64,000 nt of DNA from Sabellastarte sp. h YS-2021 (Eukaryota; Annelida; Polychaeta; Sabellida; Sabellidae): contig OZ024929.1 of assembly GCA_964017235.1 (NCBI GenBank), positions 113,879,793 through 113,943,792 on the forward strand. The letters run 5' to 3'. The translations under genes were made by a program, and so were the position numbers. Positions 1-11,644 of the stretch are shown in pieces. Below the pieces are notes generated by a model that saw only the letters and a program-made list of their open reading frames with translations, searched no databases and had not been told where the DNA came from. The first letter of the stretch is position 1. The number at the start of each line of letters is the position of its first letter.

Positions 1-560
1 ATGGTCACGATGTTAATTTCTTGTGCAATTAACACAGAAAAAAATGAACATAATTAAGTTGTGTTATACAATTATGAAATTCATTATCTTTGTTTATGTA
101 AGGATGTGTTTCGTGGACATAAAATCCCTATGGCTGTCAAAATACATCCAATAAATTCAAAATGAAAAGGGTGAAATGGACATTGACCATGGGTGATCGG
201 GTGTCGGCCGTGGGTGCTGTGAAAAGATCCACCTAGAATTATTTCAAAAATGGCATCACAAACACAACATTTATGTACATTTGGGGCTTTGGTGGTTGTA
301 TAGGGTGGTAACTGGTAAGACAATCAACAGACCATGTGTTTTAACCTTGACCTTAAGTACCAAAGTAAATGGTTACAATTAATGTTAAATATTGACCAAC
401 TAGTATGTGCACTATTGTCCTCTCTCGATTTCCTGTCCAGTTATGTCCTGACACTGTAAGTCTTGAGAGCTGTACCATTCCCCAAATTAAGTTACTTCAC
501 TAACTTCACTAGAATTAATTTGCATTTTATGACTCTATTAGCTTCTAACCAGACAATGCA
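1..560. other. AT-rich stretch, nothing recognised
   Basis: I see no open frame with recognisable similarity, no repeat with a partner in this window and no RNA gene. The short frames here look like chance. Confidence 0.6.
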
Positions 561-569
561 AAGAGTATG

Positions 570-840
570 TACCTCCCCCAAGGCACAACTCCTCAAATTT
601 TGCATATGGGTGTATTGATGAAAAACATCCTCTTAGAAGGTGATGGATCCAGCAGATGATATGGATCATCACCGAACCTGAATCACCCGTTCCTTTATCC
701 ACTGATCTTCAATTGACGACTTTTCATGAAACTTTGATCAAAGCATATCTATAACTTAGTCATTTTGCAAACAAATGAACAAACAGACAATGACACGCCA
801 TCAAAAATATAACCTTCTTGACAGAAGTACAGTATAAGTG
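570..840 (-). repeat. Degenerate copy of a dispersed repeat (family K)
   Basis: The stretch begins with a CCTCCCCAAGG-type phrase and ends with a run of AAACAAATGAACAAACAGAC followed by AACCTTCTTGAC. That is the reverse-complement order of the better copies at 32290-32530 and 56265-56560. Those read: accaaggaggtatt, TTTGTTTGT-rich spacer, GCAGGATTA, a box with ACTACTGG, then TTCATGAAA. This copy is old and the match is by eye. Confidence 0.35.
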
Positions 841-844
841 GAAA

Positions 845-1580
845 TTTTCACAAGGCATCTTCAAAATTGGAAATTAGAGAAATTTTCTTCCAGTAAAAGT
901 TTTTACTTGTGCAGTAATCACAACAACGTAGGATAGTTAACTAAACCAATGACAATGTTGTGTAAGGAACACATAATTTGATATGACTACACCACTAGTG
1001 GCCAGTGTTGTATAGAGACCCTTTCACACAGTTGGATTGCATGGTTGTAAGCATTGAAATTGCCTAATGCATGACTTTTGGTTCCCTAAAGCACTGCACC
1101 AACACATGAGACGACCCAATGTGGATAACAGATTAACGTCAAAAGTCAGTTCTATATAGGATCCTTCCATTATAACTATTATAACAATGACATGCTCCCA
1201 TTTCAGTGCCACAGAAATTATATTAATTTGAAAGGTGTGAAAGAAGGATGTTATTAGGGATGTCATGATGACGTCAAACTAGGTATTGATCGGTAGAAGG
1301 TGTGGTTCAAAAGTATATCCTGTCAACACCAATCTATCTCAGTAAACCATTTAATATTAGGTATCTGCACACAATGTATTTTCTGTGGTGAATTTTATTT
1401 AGTTAATTTCGAAGGCTATTTATTTTTTGACGAGGTCAAGAAAAGTGTAATTTTGTTATATCTTTCATGTCTTTCCACTGATATTTATAAAAGAAATGAA
1501 CAATTATTGAGGTTTTAATAACAGTTTTACAATAAAATATGTGATTGCTGCTATTTTATTGTTTGGTCACCTGACTTACT
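845..1580. other. AT-rich stretch, nothing recognised
   Basis: Frames at 1024-1266 and 1300-1518 have no recognisable domain and no plausible splice pairing. I see no repeat partner elsewhere in the window. Confidence 0.6.
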
Positions 1581-1586
1581 TACTAA

Positions 1587-1693
1587 GATCACTTCAGTAC
1601 TTACTTGTTTACCAGGAAGCTACCAGGCAAATAGACAAAAAGCATGTTCTAGTAACCCTGGGTAAGTATAATGAGTACTGAAATGACCACCCG
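1587..1693. repeat. Short imperfect inverted repeat (mini-foldback)
   Basis: The left arm (1587-1618) and right arm (1660-1693) are about 30 bp each and inverted. They share TTCAGTACT and a GGTCA/TTACC(C)AGG frame, separated by about 40 bp. It could be a very small MITE or a fortuitous hairpin. Confidence 0.4.
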
Positions 1694-1746
1694 AACGTGG
1701 GAATTGATTGCCCCCCATCAACTTAATACAGGTACATTAAATCAAG

Positions 1747-2520
1747 GGTGCGCAGAAAAAATAGGGCATAGGAAAAAAGAGACCTAGAAAAAAGGGGCAC
1801 AAGAAAAAAGGGGCACAGGATCAAAGGGGCACACAGATTTTGGAAAAGGGGCACAATTTTTTTTAAATCAAAAATGTGAATATAAATCAAATTTATTTAA
1901 GGAGCATATAAAGTCCTGATGTGTGAACATGAATACAGATTTTAAACATTTAACATTACCTTTTAAAATATAGTGTGTTTTAAACCTACTTTAAAGGGTT
2001 TCAATTTTAATTTGCAATACAGAGATTATAGAATTGCTTAGATTGCTTGATTGGGTCTACTAAAAAGGGCTTTCAATTGTAAAATGCAATTCAGAGTAGA
2101 TGCATGGAATTGCTTGGATTATTTTAAGGGGTCTACTTAAAAGGGCTGTTAATTGTAAAAGGAATTCTTAAAAGGAGTTGGACATTGCATAAGACTGTAT
2201 TAGAAACATGGAGACTGCTAAATATTAATTTGTATTCATGTTCATGCATCAGTTCAGATTTATTGTTTTATTTACTTAAATGTTTCTCAAATAAAAGTTG
2301 ATTTGTATCAGTAATATTCCTACAGAGTTTCATGTTTGTTGCATAAAAGTAATTAAAAGTTGATTTGTATCAATAATGCTTCATTCATAATTGGACAAAA
2401 AATTGTGCCATTTTTCCCCTTTTCCAAAAACTGTGTGCCCCTTTTTTCCTCTGCCCTTTTTTCTTTGTCCTTTTTTCACCTGTGCCCCTTTTTTCCTGGA
2501 TTCAAATCAAGACCACCCTT
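1747..2520. mobile_element. Foldback element with GGGGCACA-rich arms
   Basis: The left arm (about 1747-1868) and right arm (about 2390-2520) are inverted copies. Both are built from short units of A-run plus GGGGCACA, and both end inward with the phrase ttttggaaaagggg..cacaatttttt (reverse-complemented on the right). The roughly 520-bp centre is AT-rich and has no transposase frame. The 76-residue frame at 2391-2621 is the right arm read through and is not a gene. It is a foldback or long-inverted-repeat non-autonomous DNA element. I could not define a target duplication. Confidence 0.6.
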
Positions 2521-2639
2521 TTAAAACGAGCAGAATTAGAGTTAAATTTGGGTTGGAGAAGTCATCCCCTTTCTCAACGATTTTTGGTGAATATGACGTT
2601 ACATATTGTTATTTTGTGTGATGGCTGATATACTTTGAT

Positions 2640-3260
2640 AACATCTTGTCCTAATTTGATCATGAGTTGATGTTGGATGATGTACGTTTGATTTGATAGT
2701 TTGTGTCACATGCATTACCCGAACTAGTTTGCTTCTGTGCTAAAATAAATATTGCAATACTGGGTAAAACAGCAGAAATGCGAACTAAAACTCATGACAG
2801 AATTAAAAATAAAGGTAAAAGTTGGAATTTCACTTCCCTTTGAATATCTGGTGTAATATAAGGACCTGCGTGAATTCAGAATATTGCCATAGTTAGTTTC
2901 GAACCCACAAAATCACGCATATGCTAGTCAAATGTTTAAATGTCAAATTTTTTAATTATTTCAACACTGAGGCAAAACATATTAGCCATTCACAGCATTG
3001 AAACATTTTATCAAGAAGCATATGCGGACAATGGAAGACAAAGTGTTATTACTTCAAGTCTTCAACACATGTCTTACTTTAGGGGATACTGGAAAATGTA
3101 GGACAATATGTTTGATTTAGAGTGAAAAAGACTGCTGAACGTTTCATTTAAATACTGTTTATCAATGGAACTAAAAAGGCTGTGCGTTTAGATACAAAAG
3201 TTTACTTTATCTTTTTAAACTTGAGGATATACAGTGAGAAAATTGAGCCATGATCTTGTT
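2640..3260. other. AT-rich stretch, nothing recognised
   Basis: No frame, RNA or repeat partner was identified. Confidence 0.55.
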
Positions 3261-3282
3261 TCAAAGTTTCGTAAGTATTGTA

Positions 3283-3517
3283 TTTATTTATTTATTTGGG
3301 GTTTTTACGTCGCTTTCAACACTGTACAGGTCATATCACAATGGGCAGTGGAAGGGCAGAGGAAAGCAGTACATACAATTCATCAGGGTTCTGTACTGTA
3401 AACTGCCGACCAACGGCAAGCAACTACCAGCTTTCCCACTTGCGGCCGTGCCGGGAACCGAATCCGGGCCTCAGAGGTGGGAGGTGAGAGTGTTACCACT
3501 CTGCCACCGTGGCCCCC
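3283..3517 (-). mobile_element. tRNA-derived SINE with intact 14-bp target duplication
   Basis: Read on the minus strand, the element opens with a tRNA-like head: an A-box TGGCAGAGTGGTAA (3493-3506) and a B-box-like GGATTCGGTTCC (3454-3465), spaced as in pol III promoters. A body of about 150 bp follows, then a tail of ATAAATAAATAAATA type. It is flanked by the exact direct repeat TCGTAAGTATTGTA (3269-3282 and 3518-3531). The perfect duplication indicates a fairly recent LINE-mediated insertion. Confidence 0.85.
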
Positions 3518-3584
3518 TCGTAAGTATTGTACAACGAGGGAAGATATATGTCATATGTTTTACTTATGTGATGGCATAAATTTA

Positions 3585-3848
3585 TTTTTCTTTTATTTGG
3601 GGTTTTAAAAATCTCTTTCAACACTGTATACTTCATGTCACGAGGTGTTGTTTTATGGGCAAAGGAAACCAGTACATACAGTTGGTCAAGGTTCTGTATT
3701 GTAAACTGCTGACCATTGATAAACAACTACCAAACTTTCCAACTTAGGTAAGCAACTACCAAGTTTCCCATATAAGGTCTGGGGTTCGAACATCAGACTC
3801 CAGAGGTGGGAGACGAATGTGTCACCACTGCGCCACCATGGCCGTGAG
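3585..3848 (-). mobile_element. Older copy of the same tRNA-derived SINE
   Basis: It runs parallel to the SINE at 3283-3517 over most of its length, sharing TTTGGGGTTTT, CAACACTGTA, AGTACATACA, GGTTCTGTA, AAACTGC and a tRNA-like end (GCGCCACCATGGCC; B-box region ggttcgaacatc on the plus strand). It differs by many substitutions and has an internal duplication of the aactaccaa segment (3725-3762). No convincing target duplication remains. Confidence 0.7.
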
Positions 3849-3859
3849 AGCATGAAAGA

Positions 3860-5090
3860 CATTGACACATTTTAGTAACTATTTATGTGTTCAATAGTAT
3901 GTCGGGGTTTAAAGAAGTGATCAAAAGTGCAACAAAATAGAATGTTTAACATAGAATTTCATCTGTTTGCACCATTTTGTGTAAACCATTACTCTTCTGG
4001 TTACACTATTGTATGTACATCATTCTCCCCCAAATGTTATAGTTTATGATGTAGATTTAAAAAAAAATATCAGCATATGTTTTCGTATTCATAATACAAA
4101 TGCTATACTTTCTTAATATATGGTAGGGGCAAAAAATTAACTTACTGTGTACAACTTTGACAAAAAAGCAGCCTTTATACAATGTTGCTTATGATCGTAG
4201 CATACTCCACCATGTAAAAAGATCCGTAAGGACTGTCACAGAGGGAAGCTGTGTTTGGTTTTAATAATAAATTTATTAACTTACAGTAAGTGTTGCTGAA
4301 TACATGGAGAACGGGCTAGAGTATAAAACCTTCACTTATAGACATATTGTGCAAACAGAAATCTGACAAACAGGAGTAGTCCAAGTTATAAGAGGGTTGT
4401 TTCACATCAACGAGTGTCTAATCCATAGAACTCGTGTAAAAAAAGCTTTGTTATCCAGAATTTTTCCATTTGGAAGGGTTTCGAGAAGCGTTTGGGTGTG
4501 TTTTCAAACCTCTTAATATTTTGTTTTGAACATTCATTTCGGAATTGGAAGTCTTTGGCAGCTAATTACATCCTTTCTCAATAAATTAAAACTATTCGAA
4601 ATTTTCATGAACCTTTTGTGAACCTTATTAGATTTTTGCATTTGGAAACACAATCTCACACTTATCTTAAACCTATTCTATCATTCATAAAGGCATCTTT
4701 TGGATCTTAAATCGATCTGAAAGTGATCTTAACGCTCTTAAACTGTTCAGGACCAATTTCAATCTATAATAAAGCCCTAAGATCCTGTTGAAAACCTTTA
4801 AGATCAAATACGAAAGCTATACGATTAGAATGTTATACAGTTTACAAACAGCATATCACAATAGTACTTTACTCCAAAATGCTGACACTAACTGTTAAAA
4901 ATCCATCTCGAATTACAAGATCAGGGTATATGACCAAAAAGATTGAGAAGAAGGGCTCCTGAATGGCTTAAGATGAGTTTGCAATTGAAAATATTACAAC
5001 AAATATCTGCAAATTGCTTATATGAAATGATTTTGAAACATTCTTGATTGCATGGACAGACTCCAGTGAGACTACATCAATGTGAAAATT
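3860..5090. other. AT-rich stretch, nothing recognised
   Basis: There are no recognisable coding frames or repeat partners. A run around 4600-4800 has several CTTAAACC/TCTTAA-like short phrases but no clear period. Confidence 0.55.
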
Positions 5091-5099
5091 AATTAGACG

Positions 5100-6480
5100 A
5101 TGAAAAAGAGAAAAACTACTACTGCGGAGAAATCACAGGGCAGGACTGAGAATCCAGAAAGTGAGACAAGTAAGCCTAAGACTCAGGCTGTTCAGGATGT
5201 TTAGGAGGCTCTTGAAGGTAGACTTACTCACAAGTCTTTACTTTGGTTTTTTTGAGACAATGAATGAGTGCATTTTGTAAGAGTCTGGATTTTACACTCT
5301 CACTTCCTTATGGAGGGAAATGCTCTCAGAGAATCATAATGCACTAAAGAAGGACCCTACACAAGGTCTATCTTGAGGGAGATGATGCATTTGAGATACT
5401 GGAGACACATGTAGAATACCAGAGTGCCTTGGGTAGTCACACGCTGTGACAGGTGGATATGACACAGACTCTGAGGCAACAGTGAGGAGGATGATTACCG
5501 CTGCAGTTTAATTCAGTCAAGATTAAGAGGTGCTCCTGGTGGAGTTTCAGGTGGTTCTAGTCCCAGAGGACTATCTATAGGAAACTTACTCAAAACTTGA
5601 GGCAGTGCACCTCTGATCTTACAATTCGCCAGATCTGGGTCAAGGATAAATTTGACTTTATTAGAAACCACATTGTGAGACTTTGCCAACATTTAAAGCT
5701 CCACCCAAGGCAATCAATTCAAGGCCAACAACCATGCAAGTTAAAGAGCCGACAACAGAAGAGACGCTCCCAGCCATCTATACCACCTGGGCATTGACAC
5801 AACATTCTCAGCCCTTATGACTGTATGACCACTGCCCCATCCCTTCTCAAACCCCCTCCACAAGTCACCATTAATCTGCAACCCCAACCACCAGTGAGTC
5901 CAACTATCACCTCTAAAACCACTTATAGAAAGAAGAAAGAAGTTTGACAAGATTAGCAACTTGCAATGATTTTAGGATAAAAACGAAAACCAGCCAGAGG
6001 TACCAGAGGCTTGCCTTCTGCTACTGGTTGACTAAAGAAGCCAGGCAGCTGTCCTATGATTGCTCTGAAACATCCAGTTCGACGCTATTAACTTACTTAG
6101 ACATTTCAGAAGGAAACAGGTCAGCCAACAGGATCACATCCTGCTACAAGACATTGTGACTATGTTTGGGCTGAATGCAAGCTCCACTCTACCTGTTATG
6201 TCACAGGAGGCCATGTTCCAACATCTTCAACTACAGCCAAAACCACTTCATCATTTTGTGCAACAGCAGTTTCCAATTGACTAGTCTGTACAACAAGGGA
6301 CACTACATCAAAATGCAAGCCATGTCCAAGCAGCAGCAGCAGCAGATCCCAGAGACAATTACCATGTGTTACATCACCAATGTTACAGGGACCCACCACC
6401 AATGAAAAAGTCAAGTAAAATGGTTCAAAAACTGCATCCGAACATTATTCTGATACACTTCACCTCACCCCACAAAAAAT
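5100..6480 (+). pseudogene. Decayed low-complexity coding-like region (possible transposon ORF)
   Basis: An ATG at 5100 opens a Lys/Thr/Glu-rich frame that stops at a TAG near codon 35. Further on, different plus frames read like coding sequence: a proline-rich then basic stretch at about 5825-5945, and a Gln/His-rich stretch at about 6110-6460 with a CAG run near 6331-6346. Stops and frame changes break it throughout. It lies next to the broken Harbinger transposase on the opposite strand, so it may be the second gene of that transposon. I did not recognise a domain, so this is inference from composition and position only. Confidence 0.3.
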
Positions 6481-6828
6481 TTGTTATAAAGAATGGGCGA
6501 ATCTACCACAGTGGTGTTTGAACCCGACACCATCACAATTCAAGATCTTGTGAGGAAAATATCCCTTCTGTATACCCTTTCTCTGGTCGGGCGGAGAACT
6601 TAGATTCGTTAAATATGAAAATTACTTTGAAATATAATGTAAAAGTAGTTTGAAATCGATTCAAGAATAAATATAGATGGACACCATGAAATTGCATGCT
6701 GAAAAGTTTGTAGCATTGAAACTCTATATGTCATTGAAAGTCTATATCTATTTGCCATGGCATGGCTCCCCTGTTGTGGAAGTAGTTCACTAAGAAAAAA
6801 GACATCTCTCTGGGCCTTGGCAGCCAGT

Positions 6829-7400
6829 GTCAGGTTTCTCCCAATGTACAGAGTGTTAATTCCATGCAACACTGCAGCGTGATAATCCAAATAACCATGT
6901 TGTATCTGCAATGCAGAATGTTGTGCAGAATCATACATGCCATGACAATGCACCACTTGGGTTTCTTCCTGCATCTGGATAGGAGCACCCAGAAACTAGA
7001 GGCAGGGATCAGAAGGTGCCTTCCATAACTTTGCATCCACAGCTCAGCCTATAGTTGTAAACTCTTTCTGATATATGTAGTGTTCAATTGGAGAATGATT
7101 TCATGAACTATATCCTGAGTGAGAATGTGTCATTTAGCCAGGATGAAGTACTCGAGTCTTGGGTCATGATCAATGAAAGAATCTGATTTAGGGAAGCTGA
7201 TGGGATAGTTCTCAGTCTTCTGCCTGAGCTCCAAATGATTGAACACCTGACGATCCGTGTTGGATCCATTGTTAACCCACACATGTCCACCACTTCCAGC
7301 AACAATACAGAAGGAAATCTCTTGCAGCTGAAACATTAGCTGTCTCCAGTTGTGGGTATCAGATGGAGTTGAGCTTGCCTAGATCACAACTGACCCATAT
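6829..7400 (-). pseudogene. Broken PIF/Harbinger (HARBI1-like) transposase
   Basis: One minus-strand frame from about 7336 to 6830 carries the hallmarks of the DDE nuclease of HARBI1-like transposases, interrupted by two stops. First comes NNGSNTDRQVFNHLEL, matching the family's glycine-serine-Asp..(V/I)F..SEL segment. Then comes a Pro/Asp-rich segment and LEYFILAK, where the family has the second catalytic Asp after YFI(L/V)GD; here the frame stops. Finally there is VMACMILHNILHCRY, matching the conserved LHN near the C-terminus. Catalytic residues are lost and the N-terminal helix-turn-helix part is not visible. It is a transposon fossil with no host function expected. Confidence 0.55.
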
Positions 7401-7503
7401 TGCTCTTAAGCTCTGATTTTCAATCAGGAATTGATCAGCACTACTCGTATAACTATCACAAATATTTTATTATTGCATATACTGATCCACCTTAAACAGC
7501 AGG

Positions 7504-8310
7504 ACCCAGTAAACATTTTCAGGTTTTGCAAACATTTGATAGGAAACGTTTGGCAAATGTTAAAAAATGATGGGTATGAAAACCATTTATAATAGAATGT
7601 TTTTAAAACGTTTTATGTATACCGTTTATTAAACGTTTAATGACAAATCTTAGAAAAATGTTACAAATGAACATAATAATGTTTGAATAATAATGGGGTC
7701 AGAGGTCAAATTCAATATCTTTTTAAGGTTGCTCATTGATGAAAATATTATTTTTATGTCTAAAATTGTAAGATAGTGACTTAGAAATTGTGCCCCCATT
7801 CAATTCTTACTTTTAGGGATTGCATGTGAGACAAATTTTGACCAAGTCCTCTAAAATCCCCTATTATTGCTCACCGCCATCTTTGTTTGGACATGTTTGA
7901 AGGTTAAGGTTTAGAAATATGGGTTTAAAAAACTTTTTTGATAGAATGTTTTTAAAACATTTGACAAGCAATGTTGTTTAAACATTTTATGTGTACTGTT
8001 TATCAAATATTTTATGATGAATGTTTGAAAAACATTTCAGGCAAAACCTTCATTTCTTCAGCTATTTTATAAATGTTTTAAAAACATTTCCAGTCAAACC
8101 TAGCTTCTTGAGTTATTTTATAAACATTTAATAAACATTTTCAGTAAAAACATTTGCATAGAGAATGTTTATAAAATGTTCTTTAAACATTACAGCATAA
8201 ACATTTTTCTTGGAAACGTTTAGAAAACCATAAGATAGGGTTTAAATAGGTTTTAAAAATGTTTTATAAACATTTAAACCATTTAAAAACATTTCTATTG
8301 TTTACTGGGG
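7504..8310. mobile_element. Non-autonomous DNA element of AAACATTTT-type repeats
   Basis: The terminal inverted repeats are CCCAGTAAAC (7505-7514) and GTTTACTGGG (8300-8309). The interior is crowded with short inverted and direct variants of AAACATTTT/AAACGTTT and ATAAACATTT, so most of it can self-pair. There is no coding frame. Such self-similar AAAC(A/G)TTT elements are common non-autonomous DNA repeats in animals. A target duplication is not clear. Confidence 0.65.
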
Positions 8311-8698
8311 AGAAGCAGATAAGTAATTTTGCTTATAACTGAAGCTATAAATCTGAGGAATATAAATAATTCATGAATTCTGACAGAGAAATATGTCTAA
8401 TATGTCTTATGCTTTTAATCACCTGCACTTCAATTGACAATGTTTTGAAGACACGTTGAATGACAATACATTATTATAATTGAAAAGCACTGTATTTTTA
8501 TGTTTTTATCAGTGTTTACATTTACATTACTTTTAATATAATTGTATGTAATAACAGCCGAGGCTATTTCCATTATGGCATAGTTTAGGATTAAAAGATG
8601 AATGTAATAAGCTGAATTAGAGATATGACATGAATAATATAAGTGCTGGTTATAATTCTGCCCTTTCTTATTGTAAAATAAATGTAGATATAACTGGA

Positions 8699-9610
8699 AA
8701 AAGGCCTGAAGGCCTTGGGACATCCTCTAGAGACACACACAGAAAAGTCAGTTTTCAATATTACAACATTCATATTGTTTTAATATGGCAAAAATGTTCT
8801 ATGTTGGATAAAACATGCCAGAAAAACACAATGGGAACATTTTTGAGACATTTGAAGCAAGCCTTGTGGTACTTAGCATCAAATCAGCAAAGTTGCATTT
8901 TACAAAATTACCTCTGGTGGCCATGTTTTTTCACTCAGTTTTGCCCCAAATCAATATGCTTCCCCTAATAAGTAATATCAATAACTTACAAATGTTGAAG
9001 ACTATCTAAAGCAGTCTGGACTTAGAGCGCACACAAATGTTAAAACTGGGTGGCGGCTATCTTAAAAACAACACAGTTTTTTTTTCAAAAGTTGTTACCC
9101 TTGACTCTAAAATAAACACAGGAAACCTGAATTTGATATCTCTAATGGTTTTACTGTAATGATGTGTTATAGAGTTATCAAGTGCTGAGTCACAAAATGA
9201 CAAAATTTATTAAAACAGTCACATTTTCTATATGGGATAAAACATGGTGGAAAAACACAATGGGAACTTTTTGAAACATTTGAAGCAAGCCTTGTGGTAC
9301 TTAGCATCGCATTGGTGAAGTTGCTTTTACAATATCTCCTCTGGTGGCCATGGCGTTTAATCAATTTTGCCTAAAATCAACAGGCTTCCTCCCATGAGTA
9401 ATATCAATGACTGTACAAAGTTTGAATACAATTGGTCAAAGCAATCTGGACTTAGAGGACGCACAACCTTTAAAAATGGGTGGCAGCTATCTTGGAAACA
9501 AGATGGCAAAAATAAAAAAAAATTCAGAAGTTGTCCCCCTTGACCCAGAAATGACACAGAAAAAGTGATGATGATATCTTGAATCATTTTGCTGTAATGA
9601 GGAAAAGTAG
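8699..9610. repeat. Element with 5' palindrome and two about 430-bp direct repeats (family I)
   Basis: It starts with the palindrome AAGGCCTGAAGGCCTT (8701-8716). Two direct copies follow, at about 8803-9175 and 9232-9605. They share GATAAAACATG, AACACAATGGGAAC, GAAGCAAGCCTTGTGGTACT, CTCTGGTGGCCATG, CAGTCTGGACTTAGAG and a GATATCT..AAT..TTTTACTGTAATGA phrase. The layout (hairpin, then direct repeats) is that of the minisatellite-bearing elements elsewhere in this window. Frames inside are repeat noise. Confidence 0.65.
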
Positions 9611-9857
9611 AAAATGAATGGAAAAAATGGAGAAAAAAAATTCTGACAAAACCTGAAGGACATCTGTGGCCGATTTCCTAATTATAACTGATTCTGCAGC
9701 TAGATACTTATGTGAAACAGATGTAAATAGTTTCTGGAGGAAGACTAGAAACAGTAATAAATCTAAGTTATTAGTAGGCAAAATAGATAAAACTAAAAGA
9801 TGAAGAATATAGGTGAAGAATAAAATACGTTATGAAACACTTTTGAATTCTGTAAAC

Positions 9858-9882
9858 AACAGGGCCAAAAGGTGTTTTGGTC
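9858..9882. repeat. Near-perfect palindrome (possible element end)
   Basis: GGGCCAAAA and TTTTGGTCCC flank a 4-5-nt centre, forming a stem like the 5' hairpins of other elements here. The rest of the element is not defined. Confidence 0.4.
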
Positions 9883-9984
9883 CCTTAGTGTGAGCGCAAA
9901 GCCATCAGAGACATGAGTAGTACATTAGAATTTACAAAAGTCTCGTGACAGAAATAAATTCCAACTTAGATACATCCCACAGTT

Positions 9985-10065
9985 TGTCCTGAACTGAGAC
10001 GGTCACCTATCCAAGTACTAACATAGCCCATTGCCACTTAGTGAGCAGACAGTCATGACTCTGTG
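9985..10065 (-). pseudogene. 5S rRNA-like fragment (5S pseudogene or 5S-derived SINE head)
   Basis: On the minus strand the text GTTAGTACTTGGATAGGTGA followed by CCGTCT (about 9996-10023) matches the conserved 3' half of animal 5S rRNA, whose consensus is GGTTAGTACTTGGATGGGTG followed by ACCGCCTGGG. Upstream is a worn equivalent of the intermediate region (TAAGTGGCAATGGGC where 5S has TTAAGCAGCGTCGGGC). The 5' third is not recognisable and the end is lost, so it is not a functional gene. A 5S-headed SINE (SINE3 type) or a retroposed pseudogene are the alternatives. Confidence 0.55.
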
Positions 10066-10118
10066 CCACAATTCATGATGGTCCAATGGAAGAAGGACAT
10101 ATGTATGGGAAAAAGCCA

Positions 10119-10138
10119 AAAGGACATGTGTCCTTTTA
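10119..10138. repeat. Perfect 20-bp palindrome
   Basis: AAAAGGACATGTGTCCTTTT is its own reverse complement. It lies about 60 bp from the 5S-like fragment, with no further structure that I can define. Confidence 0.5.
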
Positions 10139-10375
10139 GCTATTGGAGGGCAAGAAAGGGAAATTGAGAGTCCACCTGTGTTGTCAATTCTATCAAAGTC
10201 CAGAGACAAAAAAAAAGTGACCTGTAGAAGCGCGAGCTATAGTAAGGCTCACGCTTAATAATTCATTGAAACTGGTTGTACTAACAAAATTTAAATATGT
10301 TAATTATAATGCGAACATGAATGATACATTAGAAGGGGCTATATACAGTAACAGCAAAATAGCTAATACTCTATT

Positions 10376-10537
10376 GTAGGAATAAATACCCAGTGTGAGG
10401 GCATTTGTTACACTATTTATGCCCGGCAAAAATTCAAATAATGCCAGAGCATAATTAGGCACAAGGGCATTATGAAAAAAATTTTGCTGGACATAAATAG
10501 TGTAACAAATGCCCAATCATAAGGTATTTATTGCTAC
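10376..10537. mobile_element. Short MITE with about 65-bp inverted arms
   Basis: The left arm starts GTAGGAATAAATACC and the right arm ends GGTATTTATTGCTAC. Inside both arms is GGGCATTTGTTACACTATTT in inverted orientation, followed by GCAAAA and ATAATGCC. Only about 20 bp separates the arms, so the 162-bp unit folds into one long hairpin. It is a typical MITE shape with no coding capacity. Confidence 0.75.
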
Positions 10538-10539
10538 TA

Positions 10540-11640
10540 TAAAGACCTGCCTACCTGGTTAAAAAATATCCCTTTATTTTATAAGGTGACACAAACAAGG
10601 ACACTGCCATATTGGATTACTTTTTTTAATGCATGATCGTGCCCTTGTAAAAGCAAACAATTTTACTACCAACATACAATCAAGTAGTTCAAAACAGCAC
10701 TTTCGGCGTTCAGTGGGCATGCATTTGTTCTTTCATTTAAGCCTACTGATTGTCTGCGCATAGAAGTGTTTTCATTTACTGCGCATTTTCAGTCTTTATA
10801 ATTTGTGATTTAAAGCTCTGCTTGGCAACAATGGGATGCCTAATTCCTTGATAAAACAAAAAAAAGTACCAAAGGTGAAAATAAATGTGATGATATGTCT
10901 GACATAAAAATTACAGGCCATTTTCTATTAGCTCTGTTAAATTCAAGTCATTAGAAATGGTTATGTGTAAAATATATTTATGCAGTTACCAATTTGATTT
11001 TAAAAAAACAACATTCAGATGATACACATTTTTTTACAGAAACATAGCACACATAGCTGAATTTATTTGAGAACTAAGTGATATTTAGTGCGTAATTTTT
11101 CCCAGTTGATATGTTAAGTTTGTAGTATTAGGCTCAGAGCCTGGATGCTAAGTGGGGAAACTGTTATTCAGGTAACTTCTCTATTAACAAAAAAACTCTT
11201 TGTGATACATACACATGCTAAGTGAATAATTAATGAAATATGGTGTTACTTGGAAATTCTGAGGGAAACTAATTAATTATCTTTTACATACAGATGATGT
11301 GTGTCCTCATCTATGTGTGCAGCATGTGGAGACTTTGTAGTAAAGTACAGCCTCAAATTTAATAGCAGAAAAATACATTATATGGTATTTGCTAAAAAAG
11401 GGAAGTGAGCCTTGAAGCCAATCTTATTTTCGCAAAATTACTTTATGCAGCATTCTGGAGTCTGAAATATTGTATTTTATTTTTCTTTTATTACAATACA
11501 CTGCCAATTATTTACTGTAATGTCAACAGGACATGCCTTTTATGCTATGCAATTTAATCAATGATTATATCGTTTATAACTGTCAATAATGTTTATCTTA
11601 TGCACCCTTCAAACTACATTTTAAACTTTTCTGTGTCATC
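10540..11640. other. AT-rich stretch, nothing recognised
   Basis: No gene, RNA or in-window repeat partner was seen. Confidence 0.55.
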
Positions 11641-11644
11641 AGGA

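Noticed and set aside
3445-3517. Possible tRNA gene on the minus strand
   Set aside because: The A and B boxes are present, but they are followed by a SINE body and tail within a target-site duplication. No proper cloverleaf acceptor end was found.
9985-10065. Functional 5S rRNA gene
   Set aside because: Only the 3' half is recognisable. The 5' third and the terminal stem are missing.
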